The position numbers and the translations under genes were made by a program. DNA of 64,000 bases from an uncultured Alphaproteobacteria bacterium (GTDB lineage: Bacteria; Pseudomonadota; Alphaproteobacteria; RF32; CAG-239): NCBI GenBank assembly GCA_944393685.1, contig CALYAW010000002.1, positions 1 to 64,000 on the forward strand, read 5' to 3'. How positions within the stretch are numbered: the first letter of the stretch is position 1; every line of letters starts with the position of its first letter. Shown piece by piece: positions 17,710 through 27,071 of this stretch. The notes beneath the pieces are model-generated. The model searched no databases and was not told the origin of the DNA. It saw only the letters and a program-made list of their open reading frames with translations.

Positions 17710-19497
17710 ATGAATGGAGTTGGTTGTTTGACATCTTCTCAAGAAACAAAAAAATCTATCGGTGGCAATTTGTGGAAATTGCTGCAGGCTGATGAGCGTG
17801 CAGTTGAATTAATGATGCAAAAATATAATTTGCCGTATCTGATAGCGAGAATCCTTGTTTTAAGAGAGGTGGGGATTGATGAGGTTAATAATTTTTTGGA
17901 TCCCAAAATACAAAAATTGATGCCGAATCCTGATGTGCTGAAAGATATGTCGAAGGCCGCCAAACGAATTGCTCAAGCTGTTATTAAACGAGAAAAAATT
18001 GCAATTATCGGTGATTATGATGTGGACGGAGCAACATCGTCGTCTGTTTTGCGGTTGTTTTTGGAAGAGACAGGAATAAAACCATTAATCCATATTCCTG
18101 AACGAGAAGAAGGTTATGGCCCCAGTATTCAAGCTGTGGATGCTTTTAAGGCACAAGGAGCTCAAATTTTAATAACCGTTGATTGCGGAACAACGGCATT
18201 CGAGCCTTTGGAATATGCTGTTTCTTTGGGAATGGATGTTATTGTTATAGACCATCATGAAGCCGAAACCAAACTTCCAAAAATATATGCGGTTGTTAAT
18301 CCTAAACGCTTAGATGAAGACAATGATTATCCATATTTGAAATTTATGGCCGCAGTCGGTGTTGTATTTATGTCCGTTGTGGCTATTAATCGGGAATTGC
18401 GTGTTCAGAAATTTTATTCATCTGAACACCCTGAGCCTGATTTGATGAAATGGCTTGATTTGGTTGCTTTGGGGACGGTCTGTGACGTGGTGCCGCTGAA
18501 AGGTCTTAATCGCGCATATGTGCGTCAAGGACTTAAAATTATGGCAAACCGTAATAATTTGGGGCTCACAACTTTAATTGACAAAGCTAACTTGAATGAA
18601 GCACCCACTGCTTTTCATTTGGGGTTTGTTTTGGGACCAAGAATCAATGCCAGTGGGCGAGTGGGGGATGCTGACATGAGTCATAAGTTGTTGTGTTGTT
18701 CGGATAGCTATCAGGCTCAAGTAATGGCGGATAAACTCAATGAATATAATGTGGCTCGCAAGGATATTGAGGCGCATGTGATGTTGCAGGCAATAGAAAT
18801 GTTGGAAGGGACGCCTCAGGCTTATCCTATTGCTTTTGTGTCCGGGAAAAATTGGCATCAAGGTGTTATTGGTATTGTTGCCGGAAAACTCAAAGAACGC
18901 TATAATTTACCTTCTTTTGTAATGTCTATTGAAGATGATGAGGTCAAGGGAAGTGCCCGCTCAATTCCGCAAGTTGATTTAGGAGCATTGATAATTGCAG
19001 CTAAAGAAAAAGGATTGATAACCAAAGGTGGTGGTCATACTATGGCGGCTGGCTTTTCTTTGGAAGAAGAAAAAATTGAAGCATTTAGAGAATTTGTCGG
19101 AAAATATGTGGTGGAAAAAATTGGAAGCGAGGCTATTACACCAATATTGGATATTGACGCGGAGTTGGATGCCGCCGGTGCAAAATTGGAATTGCTTGAT
19201 TATTTGGAAAAATTAGAGCCTTATGGCGCCGGAAACAAAGAACCATTGATTGTCTTGAAAAATGTGCATTTGGTTAAGCCTGCTTTGGTCGGAGTTGGTC
19301 ATGTGCGCTGTATTTTAACCTCGGCAAATGGCGGAAGTTTGAAAGCTATGGCTTTTCGGGTCGGAGATAATGACATCGGACATACAATGTTGACATCAAA
19401 GGGTGAAAATTTTGATGTGGCCGGAGTGTTGAGACGAGATCGTTGGCAAGGGCGCAATGAAGTTCAATTTATTCTTAGTGATATAAGAAGAGCCTAG
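17710..19497 (+). CDS. recJ: Single-stranded-DNA-specific exonuclease RecJ
   Basis: 595 residues. DHH phosphoesterase motifs are clear: IGDYDVDGATSSSVL, ITVDCGTT, VIDHHEAE and LGTVCDVVPL. The DHHA1 domain carries GARS-like sequence and KGGGHTMAAGFSL, and the C-terminal OB domain follows PYGAGNKEP. RecJ degrades single-stranded DNA 5' to 3' in recombination and mismatch repair. The ATG at 17710 has no good ribosome-binding site; a TTG at 17728 has GGAG 8 nt upstream and would drop six residues. DUF502 starts 17 nt downstream, so they likely share a transcript. Confidence 0.95.
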   Translation: MNGVGCLTSSQETKKSIGGNLWKLLQADERAVELMMQKYNLPYLIARILVLREVGIDEVNNFLDPKIQKLMPNPDVLKDMSKAAKRIAQAVIKREKIAIIGDYDVDGATSSSVLRLFLEETGIKPLIHIPEREEGYGPSIQAVDAFKAQGAQILITVDCGTTAFEPLEYAVSLGMDVIVIDHHEAETKLPKIYAVVNPKRLDEDNDYPYLKFMAAVGVVFMSVVAINRELRVQKFYSSEHPEPDLMKWLDLVALGTVCDVVPLKGLNRAYVRQGLKIMANRNNLGLTTLIDKANLNEAPTAFHLGFVLGPRINASGRVGDADMSHKLLCCSDSYQAQVMADKLNEYNVARKDIEAHVMLQAIEMLEGTPQAYPIAFVSGKNWHQGVIGIVAGKLKERYNLPSFVMSIEDDEVKGSARSIPQVDLGALIIAAKEKGLITKGGGHTMAAGFSLEEEKIEAFREFVGKYVVEKIGSEAITPILDIDAELDAAGAKLELLDYLEKLEPYGAGNKEPLIVLKNVHLVKPALVGVGHVRCILTSANGGSLKAMAFRVGDNDIGHTMLTSKGENFDVAGVLRRDRWQGRNEVQFILSDIRRA

Positions 19498-19514
19498 TAA
19501 AACGGGAGATGGAG

Positions 19515-20228
19515 ATGCCAGAAAATAATTTTGAGATTAGAAAAAGGGCAATGAATATCAGACGAATTCGTCTGGAGAGAGAAAAAGCCGTTTTCATGGA
19601 GTTGGGTGCAAAGTTGCGTGCATATTTATTTACGGGAATTTTGGTAACGGCACCGGTGGCAATAACATTTTATATGGCTTATAAATTTATTTTTTGGGTT
19701 GATCGTTTAGTTAATGAAGTTTTGCCGCCACAGTATAAGTTTGATAATATTTTTCCGGTGACGGTGCCGGGGGTAGGGTTGATTGTTTTGGTGGTTGCTC
19801 TGACTTTAGTGGGGATGTTCGCCGCTGGATTTTTGGGACGTTTCTTTTTGCGATTGGGAGAGTGGCTAGTATATAAAATGCCGCTCGTATCAACAGTATA
19901 TTCTTTGTTAAAACAAGTGTTTGAAACATTTTTTTCAAGTAAAACTCAAGCATTTAAAAAGGTTGTCATGTTGGAATATCCTCGTAAAGGAATCTGGATC
20001 TTGGGGTTTGTGAGTGCAGAATTACAAGGAGAGGTTAAGGAAAATTTGCCCTCAGAAATGGTGAGTGTGTTTATTCCGACAACGCCAAACCCAACATCAG
20101 GTTTTTTGATTTTTGTACCTAAAAAAGATGTTGTTGAGCTTTCCATGAGCGTGGAAGAAGGCTTGAAATATGTGGTAACCGGAGGATTGGTAGAGCCAAA
20201 AGATAAGAAAAAAAATAAAAAAAATTAA
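19515..20228 (+). CDS. DUF502 membrane protein
   Basis: About 237 residues. A basic N-terminal region is followed by two hydrophobic segments (around LFTGILVTAPVAITFYMA and VPGVGLIVLVVALTLVG) and family sequences RLGEWLVYKMPLVSTVYSLL and FIPTTPNPTSGFLIFVP, all characteristic of DUF502. Its function is unknown. Two ATGs six bases apart (19509, 19515) are possible; the second has GGGAG at a normal distance. It follows recJ closely. The Lys-rich C-terminal tail runs into an A/T-rich spacer before tRNA-Leu. Confidence 0.87.
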   Translation: MPENNFEIRKRAMNIRRIRLEREKAVFMELGAKLRAYLFTGILVTAPVAITFYMAYKFIFWVDRLVNEVLPPQYKFDNIFPVTVPGVGLIVLVVALTLVGMFAAGFLGRFFLRLGEWLVYKMPLVSTVYSLLKQVFETFFSSKTQAFKKVVMLEYPRKGIWILGFVSAELQGEVKENLPSEMVSVFIPTTPNPTSGFLIFVPKKDVVELSMSVEEGLKYVVTGGLVEPKDKKKNKKN

Positions 20229-20318
20229 ATAAAAGAAAATTTTTTTCAACAAATGCAAAAAATACTTGATTATTTTTAGTTTGTGTTTTATTTGTATGCA
20301 CAGCTTTGATGTTGAGAT

Positions 20319-20404
20319 GCGGTCATGGCGAAATTGGTAGACGCGCAACCTTGAGGTGGTTGTGGGCTAAGCCCGTGGAAGTTCGAGTCTTCTTGACCGC
20401 ACCA
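20319..20404 (+). tRNA. tRNA-Leu (GAG)
   Basis: 86 nt including an encoded CCA. Perfect 7-bp acceptor stem GCGGTCA / TGACCGC, anticodon stem-loop CAACC-TTGAGGT-GGTTG giving GAG, a long class II variable arm and GTTCGAG in the T arm. Confidence 0.97.
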
Positions 20405-20478
20405 TTAAAGTCAGTCCGGATGATTATGCCGGCACGATTTTCTCAGTATTTCCATATTATGATTTGAGGGAGGGTGTT

Positions 20479-21909
20479 ATGAGTAAACGTGTGAAACGTC
20501 AGCCACTTCCCAAGTCTTCCAAATTCCTTCGTAAAAAGAAAAAACAGCATGTTGAACAAACTCCGATTTTAGGCTTGGGGCCGAAATTTGTTAATTCGGT
20601 CAAAATTGCTCTGCGTGAAAAAGATGATATTCATGTTCGGAAAATTGTCGAAGGTCTGTCGGAATATGATTTAGCTCATTTGATTGAGACTTTGCCATGG
20701 CATTTGCGAACACAGTTGGTGGAAATTCTCGGTGATAAAATTAATCCTGAGGTTTTCCCAGAACTTAATGATGTTGTTCAAGAGCAAGTTATTGATAGTT
20801 TGAATGAGCCGCAGATTGTCAAAATCGCCAATGAACTTGATTCCGATGAAGTCGTTGAAATTTTGGAGCATATGGATGAAAATGAGCAAAAAAGTATCAT
20901 CCAGAAACTTGATCCTGAGCTTAAATATCAGGTCCAATCTTCTTTGTCTTATCCGGAAGATTCCGCAGGACGATTGATGTCTCGCGAATTTGTGAGCATG
21001 CCGGATTGGTGGAGTGTCAAGGAAGCTAAAGAATTTTTGCTCAAAAATGAAGAATTGCCCGAGGATTTTTATGAAATTTGTTTAACAGATGAAAAATTTC
21101 ATCCAACTGGACAAATTGCGTTGGATAAGTTGGTGAGGGCCAAACCGTCTGATAGTTTGTATGATATTATGGATGGAGAAATTGTGCCAATCAATGTTGA
21201 TACCGATCAGGAAGAGGTCGCTCATATGTTTCGTGAGTATGGGTGGCGCTCGGCAATGGTGGTGGATAACAGAGGGCATCTTATCGGTGTGATTTCTATT
21301 GATGATGTGGTCGAAGTTATTCATGAAGAGGCTTCCGAAGATATTATGCTTATGTCCGGTACGGAAGAAGGAGATGTGTTCCGTTCGCCGTTTTCAATTT
21401 TTCGGTCTCGCGTTGTTTGGTTGATTACTAATTTGTTTGCAACTATTATTGCGGCATCGGTTGTTAAAGGATTTCAAGAGGTTATTGCTCAAATCTCAGT
21501 GTTGGCTGTGTTGATGCCAATTGTTGCTTCCATGGGAGGAACAACTGGACAACAAACATTGGCTGTGGTTGTGAGAGCTTTGGGAACAAAAGAGTTGACC
21601 TCAAGTAATACGGCCCGCATGATATTGAAAGAATTTTTGGTCGGACTGATGAACGGATTGCTTTTTGCCGGTTTGATTTGGGGAGTGACACATTTGTGGT
21701 TTCCAGAATATAAGGTTATCCCTTATATCATTGCTTTGGCAATGTTGATAAATTTGACGATTGCCTCATTGGCCGGAATTTTGATTCCTTTGACGTTGAA
21801 CCGTTTGAAGGTCGATCCGGCAATTGCCTCAGGCGTCTTTCTGATTGCCTTAACCGATTCTGGCGGATTTTTTGTTTTTCTTGGCTTGGCTAAAACCTTC
21901 CTGCTGTAG
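20479..21909 (+). CDS. mgtE: Magnesium transporter MgtE
   Basis: 476 residues. The order is an N-terminal MgtE superhelical domain (residues ~40-150; LPWHLRTQLVEIL, DPELKYQV), a tandem CBS pair (SAGRLMSREFV through HLIGVISIDDVVEV), then about five membrane helices with MPIVASMGGTTGQQTL and ALTDSGGFFVFLGLA, the signature of the Mg2+ channel pore. The CBS and N domains gate the channel by sensing cytosolic Mg2+. The ATG at 20479 has GGGAGGG just upstream. No Mg2+ riboswitch is apparent in the short leader after tRNA-Leu. Confidence 0.95.
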   Translation: MSKRVKRQPLPKSSKFLRKKKKQHVEQTPILGLGPKFVNSVKIALREKDDIHVRKIVEGLSEYDLAHLIETLPWHLRTQLVEILGDKINPEVFPELNDVVQEQVIDSLNEPQIVKIANELDSDEVVEILEHMDENEQKSIIQKLDPELKYQVQSSLSYPEDSAGRLMSREFVSMPDWWSVKEAKEFLLKNEELPEDFYEICLTDEKFHPTGQIALDKLVRAKPSDSLYDIMDGEIVPINVDTDQEEVAHMFREYGWRSAMVVDNRGHLIGVISIDDVVEVIHEEASEDIMLMSGTEEGDVFRSPFSIFRSRVVWLITNLFATIIAASVVKGFQEVIAQISVLAVLMPIVASMGGTTGQQTLAVVVRALGTKELTSSNTARMILKEFLVGLMNGLLFAGLIWGVTHLWFPEYKVIPYIIALAMLINLTIASLAGILIPLTLNRLKVDPAIASGVFLIALTDSGGFFVFLGLAKTFLL

Positions 21910-22004
21910 TTAAAATCTTTGCATATCTTTGAGTTAATGCTTTTTATTTGCTGATTATGTTTTATAATCTGCTTAGTTTTTGTTTTTTTACAGGAGAAAG
22001 AGCT

Positions 22005-22475
22005 GTGTTTGTGGGGTTGTTTGTTGCTCTGGTTGTTTTGTTGCTCGACCAATTGACTAAATATTATATGTTGCACGAAGTCTTGGGTGAACAGCTCGTT
22101 ATTGAAATTACTTCTTTTTTTAATTTTGTGAGAGCGTGGAATACCGGAGTTAGTTTTTCGATGTTTAATGACTATGGTAATCTCGGTACGATTATATTGT
22201 CTGTTGTTGCGGGAATAATTATTATCGCATTGTTGGTTTGGCTGAAGGGTGAAAAAGACAAGCTTGCTCAGATTGCTCTCGGAATGATTATCGGTGGAGC
22301 CGTCGGTAATGTGATTGATCGTGTACGGCTGGGTGCCGTGTTTGATTTTTTGGATTTTCATATTATGGAAAAGCATTGGCCCGCGTTTAATATGGCGGAT
22401 AGTTTTATTTGTGTAGGTGCAATTATTTTGATTGTACAAAGTATATTGGTTGAAAAAGAGGAAGAAAAAAAATGA
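22005..22475 (+). CDS. lspA: Lipoprotein signal peptidase (signal peptidase II)
   Basis: 156 residues from a GTG start with AGGAG 8 nt upstream; upstream ATGs would give an unusually long N-terminus. Four hydrophobic helices. The catalytic aspartates sit in AVFDFLDF (Asp114) and FNMADSF (Asp132), with GGAVGNVIDRV before them. It cleaves prolipoproteins after diacylglyceryl addition in the inner membrane. Several lipoproteins in this window would be substrates. The stop overlaps the next start (ATGA). Confidence 0.95.
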   Translation: MFVGLFVALVVLLLDQLTKYYMLHEVLGEQLVIEITSFFNFVRAWNTGVSFSMFNDYGNLGTIILSVVAGIIIIALLVWLKGEKDKLAQIALGMIIGGAVGNVIDRVRLGAVFDFLDFHIMEKHWPAFNMADSFICVGAIILIVQSILVEKEEEKK

Positions 22476-22654
22476 GAAATTTATTTTATGTTCTGGTATT
22501 GACGGGGATATTGAGTGCTTGCGGTTTAACAAAGGAAAAATTGGGTATTGCCAATAAGGCCCCAGATGAAAATATGGTAACCGTGCGTCAGCCGTTGTCG
22601 GTTCCGCCAGAATATGATTTGCGACCGATTGCCGAGGCGCCTCAGGGAGAATAA
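22472..22654 (+). CDS. Small DUF3035 (BamF-like) lipoprotein
   Basis: 60 residues. Signal peptide with lipobox LSAC (Cys17), then KLGIANKAPDENMV and PLSVPPEYDLRP, the core of DUF3035, a family largely confined to Alphaproteobacteria whose Caulobacter member is a BAM-complex subunit (BamF). It starts inside the lspA stop (4-nt overlap), so translational coupling is expected. The M16 peptidase gene follows within 3 nt. The small size is normal for a minimal family member. Confidence 0.8.
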   Translation: MRNLFYVLVLTGILSACGLTKEKLGIANKAPDENMVTVRQPLSVPPEYDLRPIAEAPQGE

Positions 22655-22657
22655 TCT

Positions 22658-24013
22658 TTGTCGTATCTCTTAAAAAGATGTTTTAAGTTTTTGTTTCTTG
22701 TGTGCTTGCTTGCGTGTCGTGATGCGCAAGCAAAGCTCTTTGATGCACAGAGCTTTTATCTCGACAATGGGCTTGAAGTTGTGGTTGTTTCTAATCGTCG
22801 GGCTCCAATTATTAAACAAATGTTGTGTTATAGGAGCGGAAGTATTGATGAGAAAGTCGGAAAAGGCGGCAGTGCTCATCTTTTGGAACATTTGATGTTC
22901 CGAGGGACAAAAAAAATCAGCGGACAAAAATTTAATCGTTTGATGGAAGAAAACGGGGCTGAAAGCAATGCTTTTACGAGCACAGATGTAACATGTTATC
23001 ATCAATTTATGGATATTAGTCGGTTAGAGTTGGCGATGTTTGCAGAAGCTGACAGAATGAATAATTTGCAGATATCAGATACTGATTTTGAGTTGGAAAA
23101 AGGTATTGTCTATCAAGAACGCAAACAGCGTATTGATAATAGTCCTTTGGCTCTTTTTGGAGAAGAAGTTCGGCGTGTCTTGTGGCAAAATAATCCTTAT
23201 GGTCGCCCAGTTACGGGGACAGAGGAGGAAATCCTCGGGTTGAAGAAAAAAGACATTGAGACCTTCTATAATAATTATTATACTCCGGAGCGAGCTGTCT
23301 TGGTTCTGTCTGGAAATATTGATGTAAAAACAGCTAAAAAATTGGCTGAGAAGTATTATGGATCTGCTGAAAATAAGGGTGAGATTAAAAATACCGTTGA
23401 TGCAAAAGTTTTTTCGGAATTGAAAAAAATTCAAACAAAAATCGAAATGGCACTTCCGGATGTAAAAACGCCGCGATTGCTGAAAATGTATGCTTCTTCT
23501 TCTTATCAACATGAGGCGGAAAATGTTTATTTGTTGCAAGTTTTGGCAGCCTATATGGGAGAAGGCGAAACTTCTAAATTATATAAAAAACTGGTATTGG
23601 ATGAAAAAATAGCTTTGGGGGTGAGTGTCGATTATAACCCGTTATCCAGAAGTTATGGTATTTTTAGTATTAGTGTGATGCCGGCAGAAGGGGTTAAAAT
23701 TGGAGAACTGGAAAAATCTTTAGAAAAAGCTTGGGAAGAGGCGTTGAGGGAGCTTAATCTTGATGAAGTCCAAAAAGTTAAGCAAAAGATGCTTTCCGGA
23801 TTGATTTATTTGCGAGATAATCCTGAAGATGCGGCCTATGTTGTCGGCGTAATGCGCGGTATTGGAGTGACTTTGGAGGAAATAGAGCAACAAGCCGATA
23901 AAATAAGAGAAGTGAATTATAGAGATGTTTTGAGTGTTGCAAAAAATATGATTGAAATATCGCCTCAGGTTACTGCCATCTTGTATCCGGAAGGAGAAAA
24001 AAATGCGCTATAG
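22658..24013 (+). CDS. M16 zinc peptidase, catalytic member
   Basis: 451 residues. TTG start with GGGAG 9 nt upstream; no better start is present. A signal peptide covers residues 1-25 (LFLVCLLACRDAQA; the LLAC could also be a lipobox). The zinc-binding HLLEH of the inverted HXXEH motif is at 74-78, and the third ligand glutamate lies in the ELEKGIVYQER segment. This is the active half of the paired M16 (pitrilysin-like) peptidases that Alphaproteobacteria keep in tandem, probably working on peptides in the periplasm. It overlaps the second M16 gene by 11 nt. Confidence 0.92.
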   Translation: MSYLLKRCFKFLFLVCLLACRDAQAKLFDAQSFYLDNGLEVVVVSNRRAPIIKQMLCYRSGSIDEKVGKGGSAHLLEHLMFRGTKKISGQKFNRLMEENGAESNAFTSTDVTCYHQFMDISRLELAMFAEADRMNNLQISDTDFELEKGIVYQERKQRIDNSPLALFGEEVRRVLWQNNPYGRPVTGTEEEILGLKKKDIETFYNNYYTPERAVLVLSGNIDVKTAKKLAEKYYGSAENKGEIKNTVDAKVFSELKKIQTKIEMALPDVKTPRLLKMYASSSYQHEAENVYLLQVLAAYMGEGETSKLYKKLVLDEKIALGVSVDYNPLSRSYGIFSISVMPAEGVKIGELEKSLEKAWEEALRELNLDEVQKVKQKMLSGLIYLRDNPEDAAYVVGVMRGIGVTLEEIEQQADKIREVNYRDVLSVAKNMIEISPQVTAILYPEGEKNAL

Positions 24014-25397
24014 AGGAAGAAGGCGAGGAAAAGGAATTGTTATTGTGGCGATTATAGCCGCACTTTCGTTTATCGGAGCAAGCTATTGGAAATTTGCTCA
24101 AAAAAGTTCTGATTTGCAGTCTTTAGTGGATGATTCCGAATTAAAAAATGTTAGTTTTGAGGCAAATATCACTGAAATAAAAAGTCCTCAGCTGGGAATA
24201 AAGGCATTTTTGTTAGAAGATACAGAAAATCCAATCGTGAGTATCAGTTTTATTTTTAAAAATGCCGGTTATGCCAGTGATAATGATGATGAGGATGGAA
24301 TTGCTGCCATGACGGCTGCGTTGTTGGGAGAAGGCGCCGGAAATTATTCTGCCATACAAATGAAAGAAGAGTTGGAGAGCCGAGGTATTAGGATTTCTTT
24401 TAATGCTGATAAAGACGATTTTACGGGAGCCTTATTGTCAACCAAGGAAAATTTGTCAAAGGCTACAAAATTGCTAAATTTGATGCTGGTACATCCTCGC
24501 TTTGACGATGCAGATATCAATCGTGTTAAACAACAAATGATTAGCGCTTTGCTGCGGCAGAAAGAAAATCCAAATCAAGTTTTGCAGCTAGAATTTAATA
24601 AAGAATTGTTTGGAAAACATCCTTATGCGCGTAATCCTCTGGGGAATAAAAACGATATATTGATGATTAATCGTGAGAAACTTCAAAACTTTGTAAAAGA
24701 TAATTTGATTATAAAAAATTTGTTGGTTGGAGTTGCCGGAGATGTTAACCGAGAAGAGGCAGAGCAATTGCTGGATATTATGTTTGAAAATGTTGCTCAA
24801 AGCGGTCGTTTGAATTTTGTTCGTGATGCTGATTTGAGTTTTGACGGCAGAATTCGTCAAATTGATAAAAAAATCGGTCAAAATATTACGCTTAGAGCCC
24901 TTCAAGGTGTCGGGCGAAAACATGAAGATTTTTATCCGTTATATGTCGCTAATTATATTTTGGGCGGAGCAGGCCTTAATTCTCGACTTTCTCAGAAAAT
25001 TCGTGAAGAAAATGGTTTGACTTATGGGGTTTATTCTTATTTGTTGCTTGATGATAAAGCTCCTTTGATAGTTGCCGGATTTGCATCTACGGCAGATAAG
25101 TATAATGAGGCAGAAAAAATATTTGAAAATGAGTGGAAGATATTTGCTCAAAACGGAGTGTCTCAAAAAGAATTGCAACAGGCAAAAAATTATTTGACGG
25201 CATCCAATAATTTGCGTTTTGCGTCAATTGAGAATGTATCGGCAATGTTGGCCGCAATGCAAAAGTACAATTTAGGACTGGATTTTTTGCAAAAAAGAAA
25301 TGATTATATCAATCAGATTGATTTAGATGATGTTAATCAAGTGATTAAAAAATATTTTACGACGCAAATGGTTGGAGTCAGAATTGGCAGCTTTTAG
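24003..25397 (+). CDS. M16-family protein lacking the zinc motif
   Basis: 464 residues. The ATG at 24003 has AGGAG upstream; a longer start at 23952 is improbable. A basic RRGRRRGKG-like N-terminus precedes one membrane segment (GIVIVAIIAALSFIGASYW), then an M16 fold. Where the active partner has HLLEH this protein reads GIAAMTAALLGEGAG, so it cannot bind zinc. The later family segment RLSQKIREENGLTYGVYSY is kept. Inactive partners of this kind form heterodimers with the catalytic M16 protein. It overlaps the preceding M16 gene by 11 nt and is followed by pgi. Confidence 0.9.
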   Translation: MRYRGRRRGKGIVIVAIIAALSFIGASYWKFAQKSSDLQSLVDDSELKNVSFEANITEIKSPQLGIKAFLLEDTENPIVSISFIFKNAGYASDNDDEDGIAAMTAALLGEGAGNYSAIQMKEELESRGIRISFNADKDDFTGALLSTKENLSKATKLLNLMLVHPRFDDADINRVKQQMISALLRQKENPNQVLQLEFNKELFGKHPYARNPLGNKNDILMINREKLQNFVKDNLIIKNLLVGVAGDVNREEAEQLLDIMFENVAQSGRLNFVRDADLSFDGRIRQIDKKIGQNITLRALQGVGRKHEDFYPLYVANYILGGAGLNSRLSQKIREENGLTYGVYSYLLLDDKAPLIVAGFASTADKYNEAEKIFENEWKIFAQNGVSQKELQQAKNYLTASNNLRFASIENVSAMLAAMQKYNLGLDFLQKRNDYINQIDLDDVNQVIKKYFTTQMVGVRIGSF

Positions 25398-25418
25398 GAC
25401 GATAAGGAGAAAATGAAA

Positions 25419-27071
25419 ATGTTTGGAAGAAAATTGGAAGTTAACAAACTCAAAAGTTGGAAACATTTGGAAAAATGCTATAAAAAGTTTTGCAAAACAG
25501 AAATGAAAGAGATGTTTGCCAAAGATCCGCAGCGTGCTGAGAAATATAGTATAAAACTTGAAAATATGTTTTTTGATTATTCAAAGAACAGAATTAACGA
25601 TCGTATTAAAAATGCTTTGTTGATGTTGGCTAAAGAACGTAAGGTGGATGAGAAAATTCACGCTATGTTTGAGGGAGAAAAAATTAATCAGACAGAGAAA
25701 AGAGCTGTTTTGCACGTTGCTTTGCGTAATCGTTCTAATTCGCCGATTTATGTCGATGGCAAGAATGTAATGCCTAATATTAATGAGGTTTTGGCCAAAA
25801 TGCGTAAATTTTCCGAGGCCGTACGTTTGGGAAAATTTACAGGCCATACCGGCAAAAAGTTGATTAATATTGTTAATATCGGCATCGGAGGCTCTGATTT
25901 GGGGCCTAAAATGGCTTGTGAGGCTTTGCGGCGTTATTGGGCAAAGGATATCAAATGCTATTTTATTTCCAATATTGATGGAACGGCATGCAGTGAAGTT
26001 TTGAACAAGATTAATCCTGAAGAAACATTATTTATTGTATGTTCTAAAACATTTACAACCATTGAAACCCTTACTAATGCAAAAACTTGTCGCAAATGGT
26101 TGGTTGATGCTTTGGGTGAACATGCTGTTTCTAAACATTTTGTCGCTGTTTCAACAAATGCCAAAGAAGTTGAAAAATTTGGAATTGATGTCGAAAATAT
26201 GTTTGAATTTTGGGATTTTGTCGGGGGTCGTTATTCTATGTGGTCGGCTATCGGCTTGTCTATTGCGATTGCCGTGGGAATGGATAATTTTGATAAAATG
26301 CTTGATGGTGCTCATACCATGGATATGCATTTCAAAAATACGGATTTTTCACAAAATATTCCCGTTATGATGGCTTTGTTGGAAATTTGGTATCGCAATT
26401 TCTTTAAGTTTGCCAATACGGCGGTTATTCCGTATGATCAGTATTTGCAATATGTGCCGGCATATTTGCAACAATTGGTGATGGAGAGTAATGGAAAAAG
26501 CGTAAATAATGAAGAAAAATTTGTTAAATATGATACATCTCCGGTTTTGTTCGGTGGAGCAGGAACAGATGTGCAGCATTCTTTTTTCCAGATGATCCAT
26601 CAAGGTACATCCATTGTGCCGTGTGATTTTATTATTCCGGCAATTTCTCATAATGAAATCGGTGACCATCATGAAATATTGATTGCCAATGTGTTAGCGC
26701 AAGGAGAGGCTTTGATGCGCGGGAAAACTTCGACCGAGGCCTATGAGGAAATGATTAAAGCCGGAAAAAGTAAAGAAGATGCTGTCGCATTGAAAAAATA
26801 TAAAACTTTTTCGGGAAATCGTCCGTCCAATACTTTTGTATTCAAAAAAATGGATCCGTTTGCTTTGGGCATGTTAATCGCTGCTTATGAACACAAAACT
26901 TTTGTCGAGGGAATTATTTGGAATATTGATTCTTTTGATCAGATGGGAGTTGAACTAGGAAAGCAGATGGCTTTGAGTATTTTGCCAGAGTTGCAAAATA
27001 ATGCCAGCAATATTCAGCATGACAGCTCTACAGAGAATTTGATTAAACTTGTGAAAGATTTGCGTAAGTAA
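25419..27071 (+). CDS. pgi: Glucose-6-phosphate isomerase
   Basis: 550 residues. Signature segments: NIGIGGSDLGPKMACEAL, FIVCSKTFTTIETLTNA, GRYSMWSAIGLSIAIAVG, the catalytic-glutamate region and the PGI C-terminal signature in GIIWNIDSFDQMGVELGK. It interconverts glucose-6-phosphate and fructose-6-phosphate in glycolysis. ATGs lie at 25413 and 25419; AGGAG is 9 nt from the second, which is chosen, and only 3 nt from the first. mutL starts immediately after the stop with no spacer. Confidence 0.97.
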   Translation: MFGRKLEVNKLKSWKHLEKCYKKFCKTEMKEMFAKDPQRAEKYSIKLENMFFDYSKNRINDRIKNALLMLAKERKVDEKIHAMFEGEKINQTEKRAVLHVALRNRSNSPIYVDGKNVMPNINEVLAKMRKFSEAVRLGKFTGHTGKKLINIVNIGIGGSDLGPKMACEALRRYWAKDIKCYFISNIDGTACSEVLNKINPEETLFIVCSKTFTTIETLTNAKTCRKWLVDALGEHAVSKHFVAVSTNAKEVEKFGIDVENMFEFWDFVGGRYSMWSAIGLSIAIAVGMDNFDKMLDGAHTMDMHFKNTDFSQNIPVMMALLEIWYRNFFKFANTAVIPYDQYLQYVPAYLQQLVMESNGKSVNNEEKFVKYDTSPVLFGGAGTDVQHSFFQMIHQGTSIVPCDFIIPAISHNEIGDHHEILIANVLAQGEALMRGKTSTEAYEEMIKAGKSKEDAVALKKYKTFSGNRPSNTFVFKKMDPFALGMLIAAYEHKTFVEGIIWNIDSFDQMGVELGKQMALSILPELQNNASNIQHDSSTENLIKLVKDLRK

